9,991 nucleotides of DNA. Source: an uncultured Clostridia bacterium. Its GTDB lineage: Bacteria; Bacillota; Clostridia; TANB77; CAG-508. How positions within the stretch are numbered: position 1 is the first letter of the stretch; each line of letters starts with the position of its first letter. This document shows positions 1 to 7,161 of the stretch, in pieces. The position numbers and the translations under genes are program-made. The notes under the pieces are model-generated. The model was not told where the DNA came from, did no database searches, and was given only the letters and a program-made list of their open reading frames with translations. Location of the stretch: assembly GCA_944389715.1 (NCBI GenBank), contig CALXNI010000064.1, positions 1-9,991 of the forward strand. The letters run 5' to 3'.

Positions 1-2
1 AA

Positions 3-677
3 CAGTTATTTTATATTGCTGACAATAAATATAATGGAAGTTTACCAATTCACGTCCACTTTGTAATGGACGAGTTTGCTAATGTGAGTCTGCCTGATGA
101 TTTTGATAAAATTTTGAGTGTTATGAGGTCAAGAGGAATTTCAGTAAGCATTATTCTACAAAACTTAGCTCAATTAAAGGCATTATTTGAAAAACAATGG
201 GAAAGCATTGTTGGAAATTGTGATACTTTTCTTTATTTGGGTGGAAACGAACAAAGTACACACAAATATGTTTCAGAATTGTTAGGAAAAGAAACTATAG
301 ATTTAGATACTTATGGTAAGAGTTCTGGAAGGAGTGGCAGTTATTCAACGAATTATCAAATTTCTGGAAGAGAGTTAATGACCCCAGATGAAGTGCGACT
401 ATTAGATAATAGATATGCACTTCTTTTTATTAGAGGTGAAAGACCTATTATTGATTTTAAATATAATATTTTAAAACATCCTAATATTAATTATACAGTT
501 GATGGAAAAGGTAAGCCATATATTTATGGAAAAACAGATAAAGTTACCGCTTCTATTGTGATAGATGAAAATATAAAAGATTATGAGAACAAAAATACTG
601 GTGAGGAAGTGAAAGAGACTTATAAACTTTTATCAGAGGAAGAACTAGAAAAATTGATAATGGAGGTAGAGTTGTGA
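3..677 (+). CDS. virD4: VirD4/TraG-type conjugative coupling ATPase, C-terminal part (5' end outside window)
   Basis: The reading frame is open from the window edge, so this is the last 224 residues of a longer protein; relatives are roughly 600 residues, from memory. Coupling proteins are membrane-bound ATPases that bring the relaxase-DNA complex to the mating channel. The visible part has the Walker B region (VHFVMDEFANV, around residues 18-28 of the fragment), followed by the typical segment RSRGISVSIILQNLAQLKALF and then LYLGGNEQSTHKYVSELLGK. These are characteristic of the CD1115-type VirD4 proteins of clostridial conjugative transposons. The Walker A motif and the N-terminal membrane segments must lie upstream of the window. 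An ATG at 66 is internal, because the frame and the conserved Walker B residues continue upstream of it. The TGA stop overlaps the GTG start of the next gene by four bases, so translation is probably coupled. Confidence 0.93.
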   Translation, partial: QLFYIADNKYNGSLPIHVHFVMDEFANVSLPDDFDKILSVMRSRGISVSIILQNLAQLKALFEKQWESIVGNCDTFLYLGGNEQSTHKYVSELLGKETIDLDTYGKSSGRSGSYSTNYQISGRELMTPDEVRLLDNRYALLFIRGERPIIDFKYNILKHPNINYTVDGKGKPYIYGKTDKVTASIVIDENIKDYENKNTGEEVKETYKLLSEEELEKLIMEVEL

Positions 678-997
678 AAATAGAAAAAGTTTTTATAAAT
701 GTTGTAAAAAAAATACTTTTTATAGCATTTATAATTTTTATATTGAATATAGCTAAAGCATCACAAGTTTTTGCAGCAAATGAAGAGCCACTTACTGTTA
801 TAAATAATCTATCAGATTTTATTTTTGGATTAATTAGAGCAGTGGGACTTATAATTCTTGGTTTTGGTGTGGTGCAAATTGGTATGTCGCTTAAATCGCA
901 AGATCCTAGTCAAAGAGCAAATGGTTTTCTAACCCTTGCGGGTGGAGTTGTGATTACATTTGCTAAAGAAATTTTAGGAATAATAACAGGAAGTTAA
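674..997 (+). CDS. Maff2-family small membrane protein, VirB2/TrbC-like component
   Basis: This 107-residue protein begins with GTG at 674, overlapping the VirD4 stop (GTGA), with GGAGG at 662-666 and a 7-base spacer. The N terminus is a signal peptide: basic residues, a hydrophobic stretch at about 11-27, and a plausible cleavage site after VFA near residue 34. Two more hydrophobic segments follow at about 49-70 and 85-104, separated by a polar loop (SLKSQDPSQRANG). Size, signal peptide and double hairpin topology match the Maff2 family, which sits directly behind VirD4 in clostridial ICEs and resembles VirB2/TrbC pilin-like subunits. A structural role in the mating channel is inferred from position and topology. 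The gene ends 9 bases before a strong hairpin terminator, so it can be transcribed at a higher level than the genes that follow. Confidence 0.82.
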   Translation: MKIEKVFINVVKKILFIAFIIFILNIAKASQVFAANEEPLTVINNLSDFIFGLIRAVGLIILGFGVVQIGMSLKSQDPSQRANGFLTLAGGVVITFAKEILGIITGS

Positions 998-1006
998 AAG
1001 AGTTTT

Positions 1007-1039
1007 AAAAGTAGATTATCAACAGTAATCTACTTTTTT
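1007..1039 (+). terminator. Rho-independent terminator or attenuator after the Maff2 gene
   Basis: A perfect 12-bp stem (1007-1018 with 1026-1037, AAAAGTAGATTA and its complement) closes a 7-base loop. The right arm runs into six T residues (1034-1039). The next ribosome binding site starts only a few bases later, so readthrough is needed for the downstream transfer genes unless they have their own promoter. I see no convincing promoter between here and 1673. Confidence 0.8.
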
Positions 1040-1040
1040 G

Positions 1041-1058
1041 AAAGGAGGAAAATTCATA
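1041..1058 (+). promoter_or_regulatory. Strong ribosome binding site pointing to an ATA start codon
   Basis: AAAGGAGG (1041-1048) is a near-perfect Shine-Dalgarno site. Seven bases on, in the methyltransferase frame, is ATA (1056-1058) followed by GAAGAAAAA. No ATG, GTG or TTG lies at a usable distance downstream. Either ATA is used as a weak start or a former ATG has mutated to ATA. Confidence 0.6.
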
Positions 1059-1634
1059 GAAGAAAAAAAGAAATATCAAATAATATATGCAGATCCGCCG
1101 TGGCAATTTAAAGTTTATTCAGATAAAGGAAAAGGACGTTCAGCAGAAATTCATTATCCAACAATGAAAATAGAAGATATCTGTAATTTACCAGTAAATA
1201 ATATAGCTAGTAAAGATAGCATTTTATTTATGTGGGTTACATTTCCAAATTTAATGGAAGGATTAAAAGTAATTAAAAGTTGGGGATTCACATATAAAAC
1301 AGTGGCTTTTGTATGGATAAAGCAAAATAGAAGAAAACCAAGTTTGTTTTGGGGAATGGGATTCTGGACAAGGGCAAATGCTGAAATATGTTTATTAGCA
1401 ACAAAAGGAAAGCCAAAAAGAATCTCGGCAAAAGTACATCAAGTTATAGTTTCTAAAATTGAAGAACATAGTAAAAAGCCTAATGAAACTCGAAAAAGAA
1501 TTGTAGAGCTTATGGGAGACCTTCCAAGAATTGAACTTTTTGCAAGAGAAAAAGTAGTTGGTTGGGATGTTTGGGGGAATGAAGTAAAAAGTGATATTGA
1601 TTTAATTGAATATGAAGATAGTAAAAAATCGTAA
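1056..1634 (+). CDS. MT-A70 family adenine-N6 DNA methyltransferase (orphan)
   Basis: The product transfers methyl groups from S-adenosylmethionine to adenine in DNA. From the 1056 start it is 192 residues. It carries the catalytic DPPW motif at 13-16 (IIYADPPWQ), then HYPTM, the MWVTFPN block, GMGFWTRANAEICLLATKG, and near the end HSKKPNETRKRIVELM and RIELFAREKVVGWDVWGNE, all typical of MT-A70 enzymes of phages and mobile elements. The start is unusual. AAAGGAGG at 1041-1048 lies 7 bases before an ATA codon at 1056, while the only in-frame TTG nearby (1038) lies in the terminator T-run with no ribosome site. The first in-frame ATG is at about 1164, beyond DPPW, so it would remove the catalytic motif. 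No restriction enzyme is adjacent, which suggests self-protection or anti-restriction during transfer. Function is well supported; the exact start is not. Confidence 0.85.
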   Translation: MEEKKKYQIIYADPPWQFKVYSDKGKGRSAEIHYPTMKIEDICNLPVNNIASKDSILFMWVTFPNLMEGLKVIKSWGFTYKTVAFVWIKQNRRKPSLFWGMGFWTRANAEICLLATKGKPKRISAKVHQVIVSKIEEHSKKPNETRKRIVELMGDLPRIELFAREKVVGWDVWGNEVKSDIDLIEYEDSKKS

Positions 1635-1672
1635 TGTTGAAAATATTGTATATATGTAGGAGGTGGTAAATA

Positions 1673-2509
1673 GTGAGTGATAACTGGGTGGTTGGAAATT
1701 TACAAAATTCAATAGATACGTGGAATTCAAAATTAAGCGAAATATGGACTATTGTATCACAATCACCAGAAGAATTTAGAGGAGGAACAATATGGGAAGT
1801 AATTGTTAATATACACGGAGCAATACAAGCAATCGCATTGGCATTACTTGTGTTGTTTTTTGTTGTGGGTGTAATGAAAACTTGTGGAAGTTTCGCGGAA
1901 GTTAAAAAACCAGAACACGCAATAAAATTATTTATTCGTTTTGCTTTAGCAAAAGGATTAATAACTTATGGTTTGGAATTAATGATGGCAATATTCAAAA
2001 TAGTACAAGGAGTTGCAAGTACAGCAATGAACGCAGCAGGATTTGGAGAAGTAATACAAACAACATTACCAAATGAAATTATAACAGCAGTAGAGGCCTG
2101 TGGATTCTTTGAAAGCATACCGTTATGGGCAATAACTATTATTGGTGGGTTATTCATAATGATTTTAAGTTTCATTATGATACTTACTGTTTATGGAAGA
2201 TTTTTTAAGATTTATTTATATACAGCTATTTCTCCAATGGCATTTGCAAGTTTTGGCGGAGAGCCTACGCAAAACATTGGCAAAAGTTTTTTGAAAGGAT
2301 ACTCAGCTGTTTGTTTAGAAGGAGTTATTATAATTTTATCTTGCATAATATTTTCACTATTTGCAGCAACTCCACCTGTAGTAGATGCTAGTGCTGAGCC
2401 AGTAACAATGGTGTGGAAATATATTGGCGAACTCATATTTAATATGCTTGTATTAGTAGGAACAGTAAAAATATCTGACAGATTAGTAAGAGAAATGTTA
2501 GGTTTATAA
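1673..2509 (+). CDS. VirB6/TrbL-like polytopic channel protein, CD1112-type
   Basis: This 278-residue integral membrane protein starts at GTG 1673, behind an excellent AGGAGGTGG at 1658-1666. I see about six hydrophobic segments, at roughly 46-68, 84-110, 150-172, 177-195, 211-231 and 250-266. A soluble N-terminal stretch is rich in Trp and Asn. The segment GRFFKIYLYTAISPMAFASF, followed by GEPTQNIGKSFLKGY, is the most characteristic part of the VirB6/TrbL-like proteins of clostridial ICEs. VirB6 proteins form the inner-membrane part of the type IV secretion channel through which DNA passes. Its place between the Maff2/VirD4 pair and PrgI/VirB4 fits the CTn4-like order. The next gene follows 14 bases after the stop with its own ribosome site, consistent with one operon. 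Confidence 0.87.
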   Translation: MSDNWVVGNLQNSIDTWNSKLSEIWTIVSQSPEEFRGGTIWEVIVNIHGAIQAIALALLVLFFVVGVMKTCGSFAEVKKPEHAIKLFIRFALAKGLITYGLELMMAIFKIVQGVASTAMNAAGFGEVIQTTLPNEIITAVEACGFFESIPLWAITIIGGLFIMILSFIMILTVYGRFFKIYLYTAISPMAFASFGGEPTQNIGKSFLKGYSAVCLEGVIIILSCIIFSLFAATPPVVDASAEPVTMVWKYIGELIFNMLVLVGTVKISDRLVREMLGL

Positions 2510-2523
2510 GGAGGAAAAAATGT

Positions 2524-2784
2524 ATGGATGAAATGTATTACTATTCCTTTTGTATAGGATATGATTTAATGAATAAATTTTTTGCAAATAGTCCTTTTCC
2601 TGAAAGTGATATAGTTTTTGAAGAAAGTAAAAAATTAGCAAAAAAATTTATGAGATCTGCAGAATATAGAGATATGTCTAAAAGCGGATATGAAAAACTA
2701 ACAGAATGGTTAGAAAAAAATGAAGAAAAAATAAAAAGAGAATATGTCAATCTTATAAAGAAAGAAAAAGAAATGACTCTATAA
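2524..2784 (+). CDS. Hypothetical protein, 86 residues, charged and helical, in the transfer operon
   Basis: I do not recognise this protein. AAGGAGG (2508-2514) overlaps the stop of the VirB6-like gene and stands 9 bases before ATG 2524, so the gene is very likely translated. The product is soluble, with no signal peptide or membrane segment. Its N-terminal third is aromatic-rich (MYYYSFCIGYDLMNKFF). The C-terminal half is strongly charged and probably helical, ending in a Lys/Glu-rich tail. An ATG overlapping 2520-2522 would run into a stop after two codons and is not used. The gene is followed almost directly by the next unknown gene, and the two may act together. In the CTn4-type order the VirB6-like and PrgI genes are normally close together, so this looks like an addition to the core module. 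A regulatory or accessory transfer role is only a guess. Confidence 0.7.
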   Translation: MDEMYYYSFCIGYDLMNKFFANSPFPESDIVFEESKKLAKKFMRSAEYRDMSKSGYEKLTEWLEKNEEKIKREYVNLIKKEKEMTL

Positions 2785-2792
2785 GGGGGAAA

Positions 2793-3668
2793 ATGATTTT
2801 GGAAGAAAAAATAAAAATAGCAAAAGTGTGGCATATAGATAATAATGAATTGAAATGTTGTAATAAAAAAATTGCAATAATAAATTACAAAGATGTTGAA
2901 ATAGCAATATTGAAACAAGAAAAAAATTGGAGTACACAAAATCTTTTAATAAAAGATAAAAATAATGAGTATTGGCAACTAGGAATTATACCAATAAAAT
3001 TTAATTTATTTTCAAATACTGTAATAACAGACAAGGAAGGCCAAAATAGAGCTGAACAATACAGAAATGAAACAACGGAAGTTTATAAAAATATGAATTT
3101 AAAAAAATTTTGGCAAAAGAAAATAGAAAGAGATGAATTTTTTAATAAATGTGAATTAGCGTATATTGAAAAATATTATCCAGACATTTTGGAAAAAGCA
3201 ATAGAAAGTAGAAAAATCTTCGAGAGAGATAGAGATAAAAGATATGAGGAAGAAAAAATAAATAGACAAATACAAGAAAAGAAAGAGGTTAAGAAAACCA
3301 ATTCTATTTTTCAAAAAGAGCTTAAAGAGATGAAATATACAATTTTTACTGGAGGAACGGTAATTGTAAAAGACTTTGAATTTTATAAAGATAATAAATA
3401 TGAAAATGGAAAGACTATTCAAAATAATGTCCTATATTTAGCGAAAGAATATGGAATAAATATACCACTTGCTACACAAGGCTTTATAAATAATAGGTTA
3501 GTAAGATATAATTTAAACACAAAAGAAGTTGTTTTTAAAATAATAAACAATAATAAAAAATGTAGTACAAAAATCGGAATTTATTTAAATAAAATATATG
3601 AAAAAGTAAAAGAAGAAGTAATAGAAAAAATTAAGAGGCAAAATAAAAAAATAATAGAAGTAAGATAA
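2793..3668 (+). CDS. Hypothetical protein, 291 residues, central charged helix, between VirB6 and PrgI
   Basis: I do not recognise this family. The protein is soluble and very rich in Lys, Asn, Ile and Glu. Three parts can be seen. Residues 1-80 look beta-rich (short hydrophobic strands such as KIAIINYKDVEIAIL and EYWQLGIIPIKF). Residues 95-175 are a highly charged, probably coiled-coil region. Residues 178-291 form a second mixed domain (IFTGGTVIVKDFEFY, NVLYLAKEYGINIPLATQGF) with a Lys-rich helical end. No catalytic motif or membrane segment is evident. The start is ambiguous: AAGGGGG (2783-2789) is only 3 bases from ATG 2793 but 9 bases from the in-frame TTG at 2799. The gene overlaps the transfer operon's spacing pattern, with PrgI 27 bases downstream. 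It may be an accessory transfer or element-maintenance protein; the sequence does not say which. Confidence 0.75.
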   Translation: MILEEKIKIAKVWHIDNNELKCCNKKIAIINYKDVEIAILKQEKNWSTQNLLIKDKNNEYWQLGIIPIKFNLFSNTVITDKEGQNRAEQYRNETTEVYKNMNLKKFWQKKIERDEFFNKCELAYIEKYYPDILEKAIESRKIFERDRDKRYEEEKINRQIQEKKEVKKTNSIFQKELKEMKYTIFTGGTVIVKDFEFYKDNKYENGKTIQNNVLYLAKEYGINIPLATQGFINNRLVRYNLNTKEVVFKIINNNKKCSTKIGIYLNKIYEKVKEEVIEKIKRQNKKIIEVR

Positions 3669-3695
3669 AAAAGTATATTAAGGAGATTAAATACA

Positions 3696-4082
3696 ATGGA
3701 AGTAAAAATAAATAAAGAAATAAGAGAATACACAGAAAGTATATTTTTTGGCTTGTCGCTGAGGCAATTTATTTTTTCTCTATGTGCTTGTGGCATTGCT
3801 GTATTGCTATATTTTATTTTAAAGCCATATTTAGGAATAGAAACATTATCGTGGGTATGTATTTTAGGAGCAATACCATTTGCAGTTTTAGGTTTCTTAA
3901 AATACAATGGGATGACAGCTGAAAAGTTTATTATAGCTTGGATAAAATCAGAAATATTTACACCTAGAGTTCTAACTTTCAAGTCGAAAAACTTATATTT
4001 AGAAGTCTTAAAAGCCATAGAAGGTAATAAAAAGAAGTTGAAGAAGGGAGTAAAAGAAAAAGAAATTGAGAGCACTAAATAA
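3696..4082 (+). CDS. PrgI-family conjugative membrane protein
   Basis: This 128-residue protein starts at ATG 3696 with AAGGAG at 3680-3685 (10-base spacer). The N-terminal cytosolic part (KINKEIREYTESIFFGLSLRQF) is the hallmark of PrgI-family proteins: a short beta/helix lead with the LRQF segment before the membrane. Two transmembrane helices follow at about 24-43 and 50-68, then a cytosolic tail containing the typical NGMTAEKFIIAWIKS region and a Lys-rich end. PrgI proteins are small inner-membrane partners of VirB4, equivalent in place to VirB3, and are encoded directly upstream of it in Gram-positive ICEs and pheromone plasmids. Here the gene overlaps the VirB4 start by 17 bases, which suggests coupled translation and equal amounts of both products. 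Confidence 0.9.
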   Translation: MEVKINKEIREYTESIFFGLSLRQFIFSLCACGIAVLLYFILKPYLGIETLSWVCILGAIPFAVLGFLKYNGMTAEKFIIAWIKSEIFTPRVLTFKSKNLYLEVLKAIEGNKKKLKKGVKEKEIESTK

Positions 4083-6402
4083 AATATTTAAACGAGATAA
4101 GGAAAAATTAAGAGTTCCTAGAAGTGTACAGGATGCTATTCCAGTCAAAGCAATTTGGCAGGATGGCATCTTTTTAGTTGGAAAGAATAAATATTCAAAA
4201 TGTTATAAATTTTCCGACATAAATTATGCAATAGCAGGCAGAGATGATAGAGAAACAATGTTTTTACAATATTCAGAAGTATTAAATAGTTTTGATACAG
4301 GGGCAACTACAAAAATTACAATAGCCAACAGAAGATTAAATAAAGTTGATTTTGAAAAAACAATGATGTTGCCTATGGCAGATGATAACTTAGATAAATA
4401 TAGAAAAGAATACAATACAATGTTGTTGAGTAAAGTTTCTGGAGCAAACGGAATAATACAAGAAAAATTTATAACAATAACAGTAGAAAAGAAGGACATA
4501 GAAGAGGCAAGAAACTATTTTACAAGAGTAGGAATAGACTTGGCAAGCCATTTAAAAGATTTAGGTTCGATTTGTATTGAATTAGATGCAAGCGAAAGAT
4601 TAAGATTATTGCACGATTTTTATAGAATTGGTGAAGAAACTAATTTTGAAAATTTTGATATGTTAGATAATATGAAAAAGGGACATAATTTTAAAGACTT
4701 TATTTGTCCAGATACAATGGAATTTGAAAAAGATTATTTCAAAATAGGAGACAAATATGGAAGAGTTATATTTTTAAAAGAGTATGCAAACTATATTAAA
4801 GATAGTATGGTAGCAGAATTAACTGACATAAATAGAAATATGATGCTTAGTATAGATGTTATTCCAATTCCAATGGATGTAGCTGTAAAAGAAGCGGAAA
4901 ATAGAAGATTAGGAGTAGAAACTAACATTGCGAATTGGCAAAGAAGGCAAAATGCAAATAATAACTGGAGTAGTATTATACCTTATGATATGGAATTGCA
5001 ACGAGAACAGAGTAAGGAATTTTTAGATGATTTAGTTACTCGTGATCAAAGAATGTTTTTAGCAGTTTTGACTATGGTGCATATAGCAGAAAGTAAGGAA
5101 GAATTAGATAATGATACACAAGCATTATTAACAACAGCACGAAAACATTTATGTCAGTTTGGAGTGTTGAAATTTCAACAACTTGACGGACTTAATACAG
5201 CGCTACCTATTGGCGTTAGAAAAATAGATGCATTAAGAACTTTAACAACAGAAAGTTTAGCAGTTTTTATGCCTTTTAGAGTTCAAGAAATTAGGCACAC
5301 TAATGGAATTTATTACGGTCAAAATATTATAAGTAAGAATATGATTATAGCTGACAGAAAACAATTATTAAATGGAAATAGTTTTATATTGGGTGTAAGT
5401 GGTTCAGGAAAAAGTTTTACAGCAAAAGAGGAAATTGTTTCTGTTATGTTACGAGATCCTAATGCTGATGTAATAATAATAGATCCTGAAAGAGAATATG
5501 CATCATTGATAAAAGCACTTGGAGGACAAACAATTTATATTTCAGCAACAAGTAACAGCCATATCAACGCAATGGATATGAACAGCGAGTATGGAGACGG
5601 AGCAAACCCTGTAATATTAAAGTCTGAGTTTATATTATCTCTTTGTGAGCAATTAATAGGAAGTGGAAGTTTAGGAGCAAAGCAAAAATCAATTATAGAT
5701 AGATGTACAGCCAATGTGTATAGATATTATCAACAAGGAAATTACCAGGGAACACCACCTACTTTGCAAGACTTTTATAATGAGTTATTAAGGCAAAAAG
5801 AACCTGAGGCAAAAGAAATAGCATTAGCTATAGAATTATTTGTAAATGGAAGTTTAAATACTTTTGCAAAAGAAACAAATGTTGATACAAACAACCGACT
5901 TGTTTGTTATGATATTCTTTCATTAGGAAAACAATTACAAGCAATAGGTATGCTAGTTGTATTAGATAGTATTTTAAATAGAATAACAAAAAATAGAGCA
6001 AAAGGTAGAAATACCTTTATTTTTATTGATGAAATTTATTTGTTATTTCAACACGAATATTCAGCGAACTTCTTATTTACTTTATGGAAAAGAGTTCGTA
6101 AATATGGTGCTTATGCTACAGGTATAACACAGAACGTAGAAGATATGTTACAAAGTCATACAGCTAGAACGATGCTTGCAAATTCAGAACTTATTATAAT
6201 GTTAAATCAAGCATCAACAGATAGAATAGAGCTTGCGAAACTTCTTAATATATCAGACTTACAAATGAATTATATAACTAATGTAGGGGCAGGAGAAGGT
6301 CTAATAAAAATAGGCAGTTCATTAATACCTTTTGCTAATAAATTTCCAAAAGATACAGAACTATATAAATTGATGACGACTAAACCAGGAGAAGGTGCAT
6401 AA
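4066..6402 (+). CDS. virB4: VirB4-type conjugative transfer ATPase, CD1110-type
   Basis: This 778-residue ATPase powers assembly of the mating channel and substrate transfer at the inner membrane. The N-terminal half is the CagE/TrbE/VirB4 N-domain (for example ATTKITIANRRLNK and VAELTDINRNMMLSIDV). The ATPase domain has Walker A at 443-450 (GVSGSGKS), IIDPEREY soon after, Walker B at 651-656 with Asp655-Glu656 (FIFIDE), and the ITQNVEDML and LNQASTDR segments typical of the family. Length and motifs indicate an intact protein. The start must be TTG 4066: an in-frame TAA stands at 4051 and the first ATG lies well inside the conserved N-domain. Its ribosome site is poor (GGGAG at 4046-4050, 15 bases away), so initiation probably depends on ribosomes ending PrgI translation 17 bases later. 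The protein closely resembles CTn4-like VirB4 proteins, from recalled sequence. Confidence 0.95.
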   Translation: MRALNKIFKRDKEKLRVPRSVQDAIPVKAIWQDGIFLVGKNKYSKCYKFSDINYAIAGRDDRETMFLQYSEVLNSFDTGATTKITIANRRLNKVDFEKTMMLPMADDNLDKYRKEYNTMLLSKVSGANGIIQEKFITITVEKKDIEEARNYFTRVGIDLASHLKDLGSICIELDASERLRLLHDFYRIGEETNFENFDMLDNMKKGHNFKDFICPDTMEFEKDYFKIGDKYGRVIFLKEYANYIKDSMVAELTDINRNMMLSIDVIPIPMDVAVKEAENRRLGVETNIANWQRRQNANNNWSSIIPYDMELQREQSKEFLDDLVTRDQRMFLAVLTMVHIAESKEELDNDTQALLTTARKHLCQFGVLKFQQLDGLNTALPIGVRKIDALRTLTTESLAVFMPFRVQEIRHTNGIYYGQNIISKNMIIADRKQLLNGNSFILGVSGSGKSFTAKEEIVSVMLRDPNADVIIIDPEREYASLIKALGGQTIYISATSNSHINAMDMNSEYGDGANPVILKSEFILSLCEQLIGSGSLGAKQKSIIDRCTANVYRYYQQGNYQGTPPTLQDFYNELLRQKEPEAKEIALAIELFVNGSLNTFAKETNVDTNNRLVCYDILSLGKQLQAIGMLVVLDSILNRITKNRAKGRNTFIFIDEIYLLFQHEYSANFLFTLWKRVRKYGAYATGITQNVEDMLQSHTARTMLANSELIIMLNQASTDRIELAKLLNISDLQMNYITNVGAGEGLIKIGSSLIPFANKFPKDTELYKLMTTKPGEGA

Positions 6403-6403
6403 A

Positions 6404-7150
6404 ATGATTAAAAAATTTATATATTTCTTTATTATTATATTGCTAATAGGCATAGTGCTTATTAGCATTTATTTTATTTATAAAGAATTAAAACAAAACA
6501 AAGAACAAGAAGATAATTTTGAAAAATTAATTGAAATAGTTGAAAATACTAATAATGAAAACAACAATAATGATAATGAAAAAATAGATTTAACTAAATT
6601 ATATAAATTAAATAATGACCTAGTAGGCTGGATAAAAATTGATAATACAAGTATAAATTATCCTATTATGCAATCGAAAAATAACCCTAATTATTATTTA
6701 AGAAGAGATTTTTATAAGAAATATTCTACGTATGGAACTCCTTTTTTATCTGAACAATGTGATATTTATAAAAGTGATAACAATATTGTATATGGACATA
6801 ATATGAAAAATAAGAAAATGTTTGGAGAATTAGAGAACTATAAGAAAGAAATATACTATAATGAGCATCAAATAATAAAATTAACAAAATTAGAGAAAAC
6901 TTCAAAATATCAAATATTTGCTGTATTTAAAACAACAGCCTATAACAATAACAGTTTTAAATATTATGATTATATAGACTTTCAAAATGAAGAAGATTAC
7001 AAGAATTTTATAAATAAATGTAAAGAATTATCTTTTTATAAAGCACACCAAACACCAGAATACAAAAATAGATTACTTACACTTTCTACTTGTGAATACA
7101 GCAATAAAAATGGAAGATTAGTTATTGTAGCCTATGAAGTAAATGATTAG
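6404..7150 (+). CDS. srtB: Class B sortase
   Basis: Sortases are membrane-anchored transpeptidases that link secreted proteins to the peptidoglycan. This 248-residue protein has one N-terminal transmembrane segment at about 4-25, a charged Asn/Glu-rich linker to about residue 60, and a sortase domain. Catalytic residues are His132 in YGHNM, Cys230 in LSTCEY and Arg238 in NGRLVIVA. The order WIKIDNTSINYPIMQ, YYLRRDF and GTPFLSEQC is that of class B enzymes. I chose ATG 6404, since GGAGAAGG (6388-6395) is 8 bases upstream; a GTG at 6395 would lie inside that site. The gene follows VirB4 by one base and its stop overlaps the ribosome site of the CHAP gene, so it belongs to the transfer operon. 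No sorting signal is seen in the window, so its substrate lies elsewhere. Confidence 0.93.
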   Translation: MIKKFIYFFIIILLIGIVLISIYFIYKELKQNKEQEDNFEKLIEIVENTNNENNNNDNEKIDLTKLYKLNNDLVGWIKIDNTSINYPIMQSKNNPNYYLRRDFYKKYSTYGTPFLSEQCDIYKSDNNIVYGHNMKNKKMFGELENYKKEIYYNEHQIIKLTKLEKTSKYQIFAVFKTTAYNNNSFKYYDYIDFQNEEDYKNFINKCKELSFYKAHQTPEYKNRLLTLSTCEYSNKNGRLVIVAYEVND

Positions 7151-7161
7151 GTGGTGATTAG

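Noticed and set aside
1038..1055. TTG at 1038 as start of the methyltransferase
   Set aside because: It overlaps the terminator T-run, has no ribosome site before it, and would place the strong AAAGGAGG inside the coding sequence.
2541..2939. Open frame of 132 codons on the minus strand
   Set aside because: It spans two well-spaced + strand genes and its Phe/Tyr/Ile-rich product is the usual shadow of Lys/Glu/Asn-rich coding DNA.
6395..6403. GTG at 6395 as start of the sortase
   Set aside because: It falls inside the GGAGAAGG ribosome site, while ATG 6404 has the correct spacing from it.
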